A DNA stretch of 21,587 nt from an uncultured Collinsella sp. (GTDB taxonomy: Bacteria > Actinomycetota > Coriobacteriia > Coriobacteriales > Coriobacteriaceae): contig URTW01000007.1 of NCBI GenBank assembly GCA_900550815.1, positions 1 to 21,587 of the forward strand, written 5' to 3'. The notes under the pieces were generated by a model. That model searched no databases and had not been told where the DNA came from. It saw nothing but the letters and a program-made list of their open reading frames with translations. The translations under genes and the position numbers were made by a program. This document shows positions 7,815 to 16,307 of this stretch, one piece after another (positions within the stretch are counted from its first letter, which is position 1; every line of letters starts with the position of its first letter).

Positions 7815-8903
7815 CTACCTTTCCGTGCAGCTAATGCAGGGGTCGATGGTCAGGATAATCATGGGCACGTTGGCAAGGAGCACGCCCTGCAGCGCATGCG
7901 TCAGACCCGCCAGGTTTTGCGACGTCGGCGTGCGCACGCGAAAACGGTCCAGATTCTTGGTGCCGTTACCGCGCACATAGTAATACGCCTCGCCGCGCGG
8001 CTGCTCAATCACAACCTCGCCGCGTGCGCCGTCGGCCGGTGTAAGCTTGGTGCGCCCGCCTATCCCGTCGTGCGGAATCTTGCCCACAAGCTCCTTAATG
8101 ATGTCCATGGCCTGCGCGACCTCGGCACAGCGCACCTGGCAGCGGGCATAGCAATCGCCATCGGTAGCAACGATGGGCTCAAACGCAGCCAGATCCGCAT
8201 AGGCACCGTCGTCAAACATGCGCACGTCGTAATCCACGCCCGATGCGCGCCCAAACGGACCGACCATCGAAAGCTCCAGCGCGTCTTTCTTGCTAATCAC
8301 GCCCACGCCATGCAGGCGCTCGCCGCAGCTGTTGTCGTCCAAAAACGTATGCACCAGGGCCTCGTAGTCAGGACGCATGGCATCGAGCGTCTGGACAATG
8401 CCCGCCAGCTCGGAGTCCTCGATATCGTGCTTAAGGCCGCCGATCTCGTTAATCGACAGAATCACGCGTCCGCCGCAAGTGCTCTCAAAAATCTTGAGTA
8501 TCTGCTCGCGCAGGGTCCATGACCGATAGAACAGCGCCTCGAAGCCAAAGGCGTCGGCGAGCAGGCCCAGCCACAGCAGATGCGAGTGGATGCGCGAAAG
8601 CTCGTGCAAAATGGTGCGGATATACTGCACGCGGCCGGGCACCTCGATGTCGAGCATGCGCTCGCAGGCGCTGGCATAGCCGCAGCTGTGGCCCACGGCG
8701 CAAATGCCGCAGATGCGCTCGGCGATGTAGCCAAACTGATGCATGTCGCGCTTTTCGGTGAGCTTCTCGAGTCCGCGGTGCACAAAGCCGATCTGCGGAA
8801 TTGCCTCGAGAACGCGGTCGTCCTCGATCACCAGGTCCAGATGAAGCGGCTCGGGCAGCACCGGGTGCTGTGGGCCAAACGGAATAACGGAGCGATATGC
8901 CAT
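7815..8903 (-). CDS. echE: Ech [NiFe]-hydrogenase large (catalytic) subunit EchE
   Basis: The 362-residue catalytic subunit, homologous to NuoD, that carries the NiFe centre where protons are reduced to H2. The N-terminal ligand motif ERICGICAVGH (C65, C68, H72) and the C-terminal motif DPCISCTER (C356, C359) are both intact. This separates it from NuoD, which lacks them. The protein stops directly at that last Arg. Group 4 EchE and CooH proteins are known to lack the C-terminal peptide that other hydrogenases must have cleaved, and this one agrees. Its length is typical for EchE. AAGGAGG about 10 bases upstream of the ATG lies at the end of echD. No hyp maturation genes are in the window; they must be elsewhere for this enzyme to work. 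Confidence 0.94.
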   Translation of the reverse strand: MAYRSVIPFGPQHPVLPEPLHLDLVIEDDRVLEAIPQIGFVHRGLEKLTEKRDMHQFGYIAERICGICAVGHSCGYASACERMLDIEVPGRVQYIRTILHELSRIHSHLLWLGLLADAFGFEALFYRSWTLREQILKIFESTCGGRVILSINEIGGLKHDIEDSELAGIVQTLDAMRPDYEALVHTFLDDNSCGERLHGVGVISKKDALELSMVGPFGRASGVDYDVRMFDDGAYADLAAFEPIVATDGDCYARCQVRCAEVAQAMDIIKELVGKIPHDGIGGRTKLTPADGARGEVVIEQPRGEAYYYVRGNGTKNLDRFRVRTPTSQNLAGLTHALQGVLLANVPMIILTIDPCISCTER

Positions 8904-8908
8904 GGACC

Positions 8909-9628
8909 TTACGCCTCCTTTTTCTGCTTGTCGCGGGCGGCCTTTGCGGCAAGCGCCGCGCGGACCTTGGCCGCCTTCTCGGGATCCATGGCGGCGAGCT
9001 TTGCCTCCATCTCGGCGGCCTTGAGCGCGGCCTTCGCAGCAGCCTCATCGTGCTGAGCATCGGAGCCGGCAGCCGCAGCGGGCTGGGCGGCATCAGCGCT
9101 CGCAGCATCGCCGGCACCCGCGGCGCCCTCCCCCGCAGCGGGTGCGGCAGCGACGGCCTTCTCGGCCGCGGCCTTGCGCGCCTTGGCCTCGGCAGCGGCA
9201 CGCACCTTCATGGCCTTCTCGCGTGCGGCCTTCACCTCGGGCGTGATAACGCTCATGGGTTCGGCAGTCGAAACCTGGTAGAAAAAGCCTTTAAAGTCGA
9301 GCTGCATGTCGGTAATGGCAAGACCAAACAGGTCGTGGGCCTCATTTTCAAACGGGAACACCGCGGGGTAATACGAGCTGATGGACGGAATCTCCTGGCA
9401 CTGATCAATTCCCTCAACCACCAGGTTCTCAATCGCATAGCTGCCGTCCTGCGCAATATGCTCCTGAGCAGCGCGGACGTTGATAAACGTATAGACCAGG
9501 CGATACGATCCGTCGTCCACACAGCGCTCGGCGTGCATCTGCACAAAGCGCGCGCCGACGCCCTTGAGCGCCTGGACATGCGGCAGGAGCTCGTCGACCC
9601 CGACAGTGGTATAGATTGCCTTTTGCAT
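8909..9628 (-). CDS. echD: Ech hydrogenase NuoC-like subunit EchD with long Ala/Lys-rich tail
   Basis: The 239-residue subunit has a NuoC/HycE-N-like domain in residues 1-128, including the family segment ENEAHDLFG (94-102). It helps dock the large and small subunits. Residues about 131-239 form an unusual tail: lysine/alanine-rich stretches likely to be helical (131-160 and about 200-239) around an Ala/Gly/Asp-rich, probably disordered middle. EchD proteins are often only about as long as the domain itself, so the tail is an addition. The start ATG overlaps the echC stop by one base (TAATG), which implies translational coupling, and AAGGAGG lies 7 bases upstream. Confidence 0.85.
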   Translation of the reverse strand: MQKAIYTTVGVDELLPHVQALKGVGARFVQMHAERCVDDGSYRLVYTFINVRAAQEHIAQDGSYAIENLVVEGIDQCQEIPSISSYYPAVFPFENEAHDLFGLAITDMQLDFKGFFYQVSTAEPMSVITPEVKAAREKAMKVRAAAEAKARKAAAEKAVAAAPAAGEGAAGAGDAASADAAQPAAAAGSDAQHDEAAAKAALKAAEMEAKLAAMDPEKAAKVRAALAAKAARDKQKKEA

Positions 9629-10245
9629 TACTCGGCCTCCTTTGCAGCGGCGGGCGTCCCAGCAGGTGCATCGCCAGCGACGAGCGCGGCGGGCGTCCCA
9701 GCAGGCGTATCACCGGCACCGTCAGCCCCGGCCCCCGCAGCCACAAACCCGTTATCGCCCAGCCCAACGCCACCGCCCCAGGTGGCGGCACCGCCCACGG
9801 TGAGCGGGTCGCCGCCGGCACGCATCACGGCCTCCTTCTGATCCAGGATGCCGCACGCCTCCACGATGGCATCGATCACGGTCTCGGGGCGAATGGCGCA
9901 CCCGGGCGCGTACACATCCACGGGAATCGCGCGGTCCACGCCGCCGATCACGTTGTAGGCATCGCGGAACACGCCGCCCGAACACGCACAGATGCCGCAC
10001 GCCACCACGCACTTGGGCTCGAGCATCTGGTTGTAGATCTGGCGCACGACAGGCAGGTTCTGAGCGTTGACCGAACCCGTCACCAAAAAGATGTCCGCAT
10101 GCTTGGGGTTGCCGGTGTTGACAACGCCAAAGCGCTCCGCATCGAACAGCGGCGTGAGCGAGGCCAGCACCTCGATATCGCATCCGTTGCAGCTCGAGCC
10201 GTCGTAATGAATAACCCACGGCGAGCGCGACATTTTATGATCCAT
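9628..10245 (-). CDS. echC: Ech [NiFe]-hydrogenase small subunit EchC (NuoB-like)
   Basis: The 205-residue small subunit holds the proximal [4Fe-4S] cluster next to the NiFe site. The ligands C19 and C22 (SSCNGCD), C86 (GICACSGG) and C116 (APGC) are all present. Residues 1-140 cover the family's core. Residues about 143-205 are a Gly/Ala/Pro-rich extension with no recognisable domain. It contains a 13-codon tandem repeat (PAGTPAA twice; DNA at 9647-9666 and 9686-9705). The ribosome binding site AGGAGG overlaps the stop codon of the upstream gene (TAGGAGG), 8 bases before the ATG. An alternative ATG at residue 5 cannot be excluded. Confidence 0.9.
   Translation of the reverse strand: MDHKMSRSPWVIHYDGSSCNGCDIEVLASLTPLFDAERFGVVNTGNPKHADIFLVTGSVNAQNLPVVRQIYNQMLEPKCVVACGICACSGGVFRDAYNVIGGVDRAIPVDVYAPGCAIRPETVIDAIVEACGILDQKEAVMRAGGDPLTVGGAATWGGGVGLGDNGFVAAGAGADGAGDTPAGTPAALVAGDAPAGTPAAAKEAE
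9647..9705 (-). repeat. Two-copy 39-bp tandem repeat in the echC tail
   Basis: The 20-base block at 9647-9666 recurs exactly at 9686-9705, a spacing of 39 bases or 13 codons, so the frame is kept. It encodes the repeated PAGTPAA in the disordered C-terminal tail of EchC. Confidence 0.7.
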
Positions 10246-10257
10246 GGATGCCGCCTC

Positions 10258-13140
10258 CTAAATAAACACGTCGACGAGGATGGGCATAAGGTTGAGCAGG
10301 CCAAACACCAACGCCACGCCCCATCCGAGCCTAAAGCAGCTGCGCCAGGTGCTGCGTGCGAAGGTGTTGTCGATCAGCACCTCGACAAAATACGTCGCGG
10401 CCATCACGACCAGGGCTACAACCCAGCTCACGGGGTTGTCCCAAACAAAGAACATGCCCACCCACATCAAAAACAGCACGGTCTCGCACCAGTGCATAAG
10501 GGTCATCTTGGCCAGCGTGCCGCCGCTCATCTCGGTGGCGACGCCCTGGACGAGCTCCTGATGCGCATGATGCGAGTACGAAAGGTCAAACGGCGACTTG
10601 CGCAGCTTGATGGTAAGCACCGCGAGCAGCGCGAGGAAGATGGGCGCGCTGTACACGATGATGGGGGCCGACTGCCCCGTCACGGCGATGGAATCGAAGC
10701 TGTCGGTGGCAAGGTACAGGCCCACGCTCATCAGCAGAACGGCGGGCTCGTAACTCATAACCTGCAGCAACTCACGATCGGCGCCGCCCTGGGCAAGCGG
10801 GCTTTGCGTCGAGGCGGACGCCAACACCACAAAGATCGCGGCGAGCGTAACCATAAAGGCGCACAGCAGCGTGTTGGAGCCCGACACAAAGATGCCGCCG
10901 CCCACAACGGTAAAGATGAGCGCGCAGGCCATGTAGGTATCGTCCATGGTGTTTACGCTGGCGGGGGCCTTACGCAGCAGCTTGGCAACGTCGTAGAAAG
11001 GCTGGAGCAGGTGCGGGCCCACGCGGCCCTGCATACGGGCCGAAAGTTTGCGGTCAACGCCGTCGATCAGGCCACCCACAAGCGGCGCCAGCAAGGCAAA
11101 CGCCACGGTACCAATAAAGATGCCCAAGACGCCCGAACCTTCGAAATACTTGCCGCGCAGCACCGAGGGCGCGCTCATGGCAAGCCTCTCGGGCCCAATC
11201 CATGCGCAACACAGCAACGCAAACAAGATAATGCTGCAGCACACGACGCTGCCCGCGGGGCCGATACGCTTCTCGCCAAGGGCGTCCTCCGAGTACCAAT
11301 TGCGCTTTTCGGCCTTCACCTCGCGTCCCATCGAGCCGCGGAAATGGCGATATTTGTCGGTTCCCACACCCGAAAGGTACACGTTGACGTGCGGCTTGTT
11401 GCTCACGCGGAATGAAGTCAGCAGCACCACGGCGATAAACGCCACGATAACCACCATCAGATACATGGCGTCCTTGCCAATAACGTACGGCACGCGTCCA
11501 AACACCATGGCCAAGTAAGGCGACACCAGACCGCTCGAGATGAGCGGGAACGCCACGCAGCACAGAATCAGCAGCGCGGCGATGGTGTTGAGCGCCATCC
11601 ATTCGGTCTTATGGACATTGACCTCAACGTTTTGAGCCGTGGGGTCGACGCCCGAAAGTTTGGCAAGCCACTTGCCCCAGAAATAAAACGTCGCGGCCGA
11701 GCCAAAGGCCAGCACCATGATCATGAGCACGTTGCCGGTCTGGGCAAACGCCACCAGGGCACCCCACTTGGACACGAGCATGCCAAACGGCGCCACAAAC
11801 ATGCCCATGATGCCCAGCATCATCAGACGCGTTAGGTGCGGCATGCGGCTAAACATACCGTCCATGTCCTCGATATTGCGGCTGCCGATATGATGCTCGG
11901 CCGTGCCCACGCACAGGAACAGCAGCGACTTGGCCACCGTGTGGAACAGGATCAGGAAGATGGCCGCCCATACGGCCTCGGGCGCGCCGACACCCAAGCA
12001 GGCACTGATGAGGCCCAAGTTGGAAATGGTGGAGTACGCGAGCACGCGTTTGGCGTTGCTCTGCGAGATGGCCATGAGGGCAGCGAGCAAAAACGTGATG
12101 GCACCCACACTCGTGACCATAAAGCCGGTCACAGGATAGATGGCATAGAGCGGGCTCAGCTTGACCATCAGGAACACGCCGGCTTTGACCATGGTTGACG
12201 AGTGCAGCAGGGCGCTCGTGGGCGTGGGGGCAACCATGGCACCCAGCAGCCAAGTGTGGAACGGCATCTGTGCGGCCTTGGTGAGTGCGGCGAGCGACAG
12301 CAGAATGACCGGCATCACCAACAGCGCGGATTGCGCGGTTCCGGAGCCGGAAAGCTCGATCATGCCCGAGATGGTCAGCGGCATGCCGTTGACGTGCAGG
12401 AACATAAGGCCCACCAAAAACGCGATGCCGCCCAGCATGTTGAGGATGATCTGGGTGAAGGCGTTTTTAATGGCCTCGGGCGTGCGCGTGTAGCCAATCA
12501 TGAGGAACGAGCATACAGTGGTGATTTCCCAGCCGCAGAACAGCCACTCAAGGTTATCGCTCGTCACGATGACGAACATGGCCGAGAGGAACAGGAACAT
12601 AAGCGCCAAGAACTGCGGACGTCGGTCGGGCGCGGTCTGCCCGCGCAGTGCGGCCTCGTGCTCGTCGTGGGCCTGGAAGTCCTTCATGTAGCCCAAGGCA
12701 TACACGCAGATAAGGCTGCCGACGATACCGACGGCGAGGACCATGATCACACTCATGTAGTCCAGGTAGAGCGGGGTTGCGGTGACGGCTTCGGTCGCGG
12801 GCAGCGTCATGGCTGCAAAGGCGAGCGAGCCCACCAACTGGACTACGCCGAGCACCGTGGTGAGCGCGTTCCTATATTTGTACGCGTTGTACAGGATGAC
12901 GGCGCACAGGATGACGTCGATGGCGGAGCTGACGATCGAGAGCACATGCGAGGTGCCGGGGGCAACCTCAAAGCTCTGCGGACCCGTGCCAAAAAACATG
13001 ACGGCGACTACAACTGTCACCGCCATAATAATGCCGGAGCCTATGAGCCCCACCGCATCGCGGGCGCGGTCACCGCGCGCGAGCAGCATGCCCAGCGCCG
13101 GTACCAGCGGAAACAGGGTAAGGAAATACAGTAGCGTCAT
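10258..13140 (-). CDS. echAB: Fused EchA-EchB: antiporter-like plus NuoH-like membrane subunits
   Basis: A 960-residue polytopic membrane protein that joins two normally separate Ech subunits. Residues about 1-655 are a NuoL/Mrp-type ion-translocating subunit, with WEITT (E205) in a membrane helix and the signature TKAAQMPFHTWL...APTPTSALLHSSTMVKAG (about 287-321). Residues about 665-960 are the NuoH/HycD-like subunit that anchors the hydrogenase arm. It shows DRKLSARMQGRVGP (696-709), a PFYDVAKLL segment and SPFDLSYSHHAHQELVQG. The junction (near 650-670, around position 11150) has no stop codon or frameshift visible. The gene order after it, small subunit, NuoC-like, large subunit, ferredoxin, is that of echABCDEF. 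The ATG at 13138-13140 is preceded by GGGGGAG. An operon promoter is not certain, but TATAAC occurs at 13181-13186 on the minus strand. Confidence 0.9.
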   Translation of the reverse strand: MTLLYFLTLFPLVPALGMLLARGDRARDAVGLIGSGIIMAVTVVVAVMFFGTGPQSFEVAPGTSHVLSIVSSAIDVILCAVILYNAYKYRNALTTVLGVVQLVGSLAFAAMTLPATEAVTATPLYLDYMSVIMVLAVGIVGSLICVYALGYMKDFQAHDEHEAALRGQTAPDRRPQFLALMFLFLSAMFVIVTSDNLEWLFCGWEITTVCSFLMIGYTRTPEAIKNAFTQIILNMLGGIAFLVGLMFLHVNGMPLTISGMIELSGSGTAQSALLVMPVILLSLAALTKAAQMPFHTWLLGAMVAPTPTSALLHSSTMVKAGVFLMVKLSPLYAIYPVTGFMVTSVGAITFLLAALMAISQSNAKRVLAYSTISNLGLISACLGVGAPEAVWAAIFLILFHTVAKSLLFLCVGTAEHHIGSRNIEDMDGMFSRMPHLTRLMMLGIMGMFVAPFGMLVSKWGALVAFAQTGNVLMIMVLAFGSAATFYFWGKWLAKLSGVDPTAQNVEVNVHKTEWMALNTIAALLILCCVAFPLISSGLVSPYLAMVFGRVPYVIGKDAMYLMVVIVAFIAVVLLTSFRVSNKPHVNVYLSGVGTDKYRHFRGSMGREVKAEKRNWYSEDALGEKRIGPAGSVVCCSIILFALLCCAWIGPERLAMSAPSVLRGKYFEGSGVLGIFIGTVAFALLAPLVGGLIDGVDRKLSARMQGRVGPHLLQPFYDVAKLLRKAPASVNTMDDTYMACALIFTVVGGGIFVSGSNTLLCAFMVTLAAIFVVLASASTQSPLAQGGADRELLQVMSYEPAVLLMSVGLYLATDSFDSIAVTGQSAPIIVYSAPIFLALLAVLTIKLRKSPFDLSYSHHAHQELVQGVATEMSGGTLAKMTLMHWCETVLFLMWVGMFFVWDNPVSWVVALVVMAATYFVEVLIDNTFARSTWRSCFRLGWGVALVFGLLNLMPILVDVFI

Positions 13141-13390
13141 ACCATCACTCCCCCATGCAAAAACGCTGCAATTGTTTAACGTTATAGCTCAATTACGAGG
13201 TTGCGGTGGCAGGTTTTCGGTCAACTGGGGAGTTTAAGGCGTACGGGGCAAGGGCACGTTCGCTTTGGAGCAGAGAGGCGACGTTTCCTTACCGTGGCGG
13301 CAGGCGTGCGGGCCACTGCGCGCGGTTTATTGGCCACTTTGGAGGATGTCCCGACAGGCTCGCGCCGGTCCAAAAAGTTGGCGCGGCAAG
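13141..13390. other. Gene-free stretch between ech operon and HTH gene
   Basis: Apart from the ech ribosome binding site (about 13145-13155) and a possible -10 box (13181-13186), I see nothing I can name. It contains no OrfB remnant that would pair with the neighbouring OrfA-like gene. Short ORFs here lack family signatures. Confidence 0.5.
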
Positions 13391-13413
13391 AAAAATGCGC
13401 CCCCGTGGGCGCA
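13391..13413 (-). terminator. Rho-independent terminator of the HTH gene
   Basis: The 7-bp stem TGCGCCC/GGGCGCA (13396-13402 with 13407-13413) is followed on the minus strand by TTTTT (13395-13391). It lies 13 bases behind the stop codon of the HTH gene. Confidence 0.75.
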
Positions 13414-13425
13414 CCATCCCGTTTG

Positions 13426-13830
13426 CTATTCCGCCTTTTTAACGCGCGGCTTGCGACCGCGCGGCTTATCGACCAGCGCGGACTCGCCGCTCTCGCGGTA
13501 CTGACGGCACCAAGCCTTGACCGAAGACTCGCTGGGAATCTTGTGCTTGCTCATGGCCTCGCGAACCGTCAAGCCGTTTTCCAGACGGTCCTTAACCACA
13601 GCGAGCTTTACGTCGTACGAATAGGTGTGATGATGCGAACCGGCATTGAGAACGGCGTCGGCACCGCCCACGGCATACGCGCGGGCCCACTGACGAGCCG
13701 TGGCCTGGGGAATGCCAAGCTCCGCGGCGAGGGCGCGATGACCGACCCCCTCTTGGAGGATCTCGACGGCGCGCTGCCTAACCTCAGGCGCATGCGTGCG
13801 AGTCCTAGTTGCTTCCGACATACCTGCCAC
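13426..13830 (-). CDS. Orphan two-HTH protein, IS3-family OrfA-like
   Basis: A small basic DNA-binding protein of 134 residues from GTG at 13830, or 131 from ATG at 13821 (MSEATR), which I think is the more likely start. Two helix-turn-helix units are visible: residues about 14-60 (VGHRALAAELGIPQATARQW) and 70-118 (TVREAMSKHKIPSESSVKAW). The tail is basic (KPRGRKPRVKK). This layout is that of the OrfA protein of IS3/IS150-type elements, which binds terminal repeats. No OrfB integrase and no terminal inverted repeats are found beside it. The gene has its own promoter and terminator. It may be a domesticated transposase part acting as a regulator, or an IS remnant; the sequence does not decide. 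Confidence 0.7.
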   Translation of the reverse strand: MAGMSEATRTRTHAPEVRQRAVEILQEGVGHRALAAELGIPQATARQWARAYAVGGADAVLNAGSHHHTYSYDVKLAVVKDRLENGLTVREAMSKHKIPSESSVKAWCRQYRESGESALVDKPRGRKPRVKKAE

Positions 13831-13871
13831 TTCTTAGCCTTAACCGTTAATCTGCTTTCTTACGTGCAAGT

Positions 13872-13900
13872 TAGATAGTAGCATTTTACTGTTTGCTCAA
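13872..13900 (-). promoter_or_regulatory. Promoter of the HTH gene
   Basis: On the minus strand TTGAGC (13900-13895) and TATCTA (13877-13872) are separated by exactly 17 bases, in an AT-rich stretch 42-79 bases before the start codon. Both boxes are only moderately close to consensus. Confidence 0.5.
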
Positions 13901-14153
13901 AGCAGTTAATTAAAATAGACGCGGCGTTATCTGGGCATTTGGCACCAAATTACGACATTTCTTTATCGATTATTTACGCTGGTAGCTGACTCGCAGCTAA
14001 TCGTCATTCGCTTGTCAACAAAATTGGCATCTCTTTATGTCCTTTGGTATAGAGGATATAGTTATTAACCCCTCCCCCAATAATTTTGAGAGATCTGCGA
14101 GGCAGTAGACGTCCTCACTCCTCATGATTACCGCGCATTGCCATCCACCGGAG

Positions 14154-14195
14154 CAAAACAAAAAGGGCGGGACCTGCTGCGCTTGCAGGCCCCGC
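14154..14195 (-). terminator. Rho-independent terminator of the reductase gene
   Basis: An 11-bp stem (14167-14177 with 14185-14195, one G-U pair) with a 7-base loop is followed on the minus strand by TTTTTGTTTT. It lies about 75 bases after the stop codon of the reductase gene. Confidence 0.85.
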
Positions 14196-14270
14196 ACCGG
14201 TTGACACCCGACGGGACACAGCCGGGCGAGACGGATCCGTGCTACCGCCCCGCCTGGCCGCGATGTTCAA

Positions 14271-16307
14271 CTACAGCTCGTTGGCCGCGTGATACGCCGT
14301 GCGAATGGCGCTCGCAATGTCGGCGGTGCGCTCACCCGAGCAGTCGCCCACGCAGGTCACGGGCACCGTCACGCCATCCAGGTCAAACGCGTTGGCCTTG
14401 GAGCCCACGGCCATCACCACGTAATCGCAGGCGATCTTCACCGGCTCCTCGGCGCCGTCCTCGGTGGTGTGAACAGCCTCCACGCCCTCGTCGGTAATGG
14501 CGGTCAGGCGGGTCTTAACATGCTGCTCCACGTTGTGCTCTGCAAAGTCGCTCATAATCAGCGGCAGAATGGTCTCGGACTCGCCCGCGGCAATCTTGTC
14601 GAGCATCTCCACGATCGCCACCTCGCAGCCGTGCTGCAGCAGGTACTCGGCAGTCTCGGTGCCCACCAGGCCACCGCCAATGACGGCGACGCGGCCCGTA
14701 AGCTCCACCTTGCCGGCCAGCACGTCCCAGCTCGAGACGACCTTGTCCGAATCGGCGCCCGGAACGGGAATGACCACGTCGTGCGCGCCCACAGCTACAA
14801 TCGCGGCGTCGGCGGCGTTGAGGTCCTCAGCGGTAGCGGCATGGTTGAACTCAACCTTCACGCCCAGGCCGGGCAGAATCTTCTCGTAGTACTCGACCGA
14901 GCGCATGATCTCGTCCTTGCGCGGAGGCGCAGCCGCCAGCACAATCTGGCCGCCCAGATGATCGCTCGCCTCGTAGATGGTCACGTCGTAGCCGCGCTTG
15001 GCCGCCACGCGCGCGGCCTCCAGGCCGGCAATACCGCCGCCCACCACGGCGATCTTCTTGTCGCCCTCGCCCGGCTTAATGGCGATGGTCGCCTCGTCAC
15101 CGTTCTCGGCATTGAGCACGCACGAGATGTACTTGCGGTTTTGAATCGCGTCGACGCAGCCCTTGTTGCAGTTGAGGCACTCGCGGATGGGCTCGCCCGT
15201 GGCGGCCTTCAGCGCAATGTCGGGGTCGCACATGAGCGAGCGGCCATAGGCGATGATGTCGGCTGCGCCGTCTTCCAGAATCTTCTCGCCGGCCTCGACC
15301 GAGACAACACGGCCGACGGTTGCCACCGGCACGGAGACCAGGGCCTTGACGCGCTCGGCCACGGGCAGCGTCCAGTTGTAGGGCATGGCACCCATGGGCG
15401 GAATGGTGTCGCCCATGTTGCCGGTGTGGTTGGCCTGTGCGACCTGGATCATGTCGATGCCCGCGCCCTCAAGCAGCTTGGCAAACTCGCAGGCCTCGTC
15501 GGGCTGCAGGCCGCCCTTGCCGCGCGGCGTGCCGTCGGGGTTCTCCATGATCACGGGGAGCTTGTACTCCACCATCAGCTGCGGCGCGGCTTCCTTAATG
15601 GCAGCGACGACCTCCAGCGCGTAGCGAACGCGGTTCTCGAACGAGCCGCCGTACTCGTCGGTGCGCTGGTTGAGGATGGCCGAGCACAGCGAACCCACCA
15701 AGCGGTCGCCGTGGACCTCGATGGCGTCGATGCCGGCCTGCTGCGCGCGAGCGGCCGAGGCAGCGATGGCCTCCTTGATCTGGGTGAGCTGCTCTACGCT
15801 CGCCTCGTTCACAAAGTGCTGCATGTCGTGATGCAGCTTGGCGTAGGCCTGGTTGCGGATCTCGTTGGACTCGGCCATCTTGGCGGCAAAGGTCTCCTCG
15901 TCGCCGGCGGCCTTGGCCTCCTGCGCGGCCTTGGCGGCAGCCATGGATCCCATGACCATGCGGCCGACACCGGGCACGTCGTACTCGGGGTGGAACAGCT
16001 GCAGCGCGACCTTGGCGCCGTGCTTGTGGACGGCATCGGCCAGGGCCTTAAACGTGGGGATTTGGGCGTCGGTCGCCAGCTTGGGCGTGGGGCTTGCGGT
16101 CATGACGGGAGCAACGTCGCCGATGACGATGTAACTCACGCCGCCACGGGCCAAGCGCTCGTAAAAAGCCAGGCTGCGCTCGCCAATGGAGCCGTCACGC
16201 TCCTCGTAGCCGGTGGTCAACGGCGGGAACATAATGCGGTTCTTGAGCTCAAGGGGGCCAACCGTAATGGGCTGGAGCAGCTTGGATGCAGGTGTGGTCA
16301 TGGACAT
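14271..16307 (-). CDS. Old-yellow-enzyme/FAD reductase of the FadH-BaiCD type (678 aa)
   Basis: A multidomain NAD(P)H-dependent ene-reductase related to 2,4-dienoyl-CoA reductase, BaiCD and enoate reductases. Residues 1-370 form the FMN-binding TIM barrel (GPLELKNRI, NQRTDEYGGSFENRVR at 213-228, AYGRSLMCDPD at 353-363). C377, C380, C384 and C396 match the [4Fe-4S] ligands. Residues 417-678 bind FAD and NAD(P), with Rossmann motifs VVGGGIAGLE (421-430) and VIGGGLVGTE (542-551). Two places differ from the family. The barrel carries HGDRLVG (199-205) where HGAxGYL, with a catalytic Tyr, is usual, and it reads QLFHPEYD instead of QLxHxGR. An Ala-rich insert (about 120-160) follows. The substrate is unknown. 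The second ATG (16301) has GAGAGGA 6 bases upstream and may be the true start. The gene is single and ends at a strong terminator. Confidence 0.88.
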   Translation of the reverse strand: MSMTTPASKLLQPITVGPLELKNRIMFPPLTTGYEERDGSIGERSLAFYERLARGGVSYIVIGDVAPVMTASPTPKLATDAQIPTFKALADAVHKHGAKVALQLFHPEYDVPGVGRMVMGSMAAAKAAQEAKAAGDEETFAAKMAESNEIRNQAYAKLHHDMQHFVNEASVEQLTQIKEAIAASAARAQQAGIDAIEVHGDRLVGSLCSAILNQRTDEYGGSFENRVRYALEVVAAIKEAAPQLMVEYKLPVIMENPDGTPRGKGGLQPDEACEFAKLLEGAGIDMIQVAQANHTGNMGDTIPPMGAMPYNWTLPVAERVKALVSVPVATVGRVVSVEAGEKILEDGAADIIAYGRSLMCDPDIALKAATGEPIRECLNCNKGCVDAIQNRKYISCVLNAENGDEATIAIKPGEGDKKIAVVGGGIAGLEAARVAAKRGYDVTIYEASDHLGGQIVLAAAPPRKDEIMRSVEYYEKILPGLGVKVEFNHAATAEDLNAADAAIVAVGAHDVVIPVPGADSDKVVSSWDVLAGKVELTGRVAVIGGGLVGTETAEYLLQHGCEVAIVEMLDKIAAGESETILPLIMSDFAEHNVEQHVKTRLTAITDEGVEAVHTTEDGAEEPVKIACDYVVMAVGSKANAFDLDGVTVPVTCVGDCSGERTADIASAIRTAYHAANEL

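Larger units (their letters stand above)
13831..14270. other. Intergenic region with promoter and terminator
   Basis: The part 13860-14080 is distinctly AT-richer than its surroundings. It holds the HTH promoter and a small dyad TAGCTG/CAGCTA (about 13983-13999). The part 14154-14195 is the terminator of the reductase gene. A 36-codon ORF starting at 14126 on the minus strand has no good ribosome binding site and no recognisable family; I do not call it. Confidence 0.55.

Noticed and set aside
9616..11415. 599-codon plus-strand ORF opposite echC and echAB
   Set aside because: It lies antisense to two well-supported genes and its product resembles no protein family I know.
13206..13442. 78-codon plus-strand ORF before the HTH gene
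   Set aside because: It runs into the terminator and the end of the minus-strand HTH gene, and shows no recognisable domain.
14015..14126. 36-codon small protein on the minus strand (MRSEDVYCLADLS...)
   Set aside because: No convincing ribosome binding site or promoter, and it lies in an intergenic AT-rich stretch; I cannot support it as a gene.
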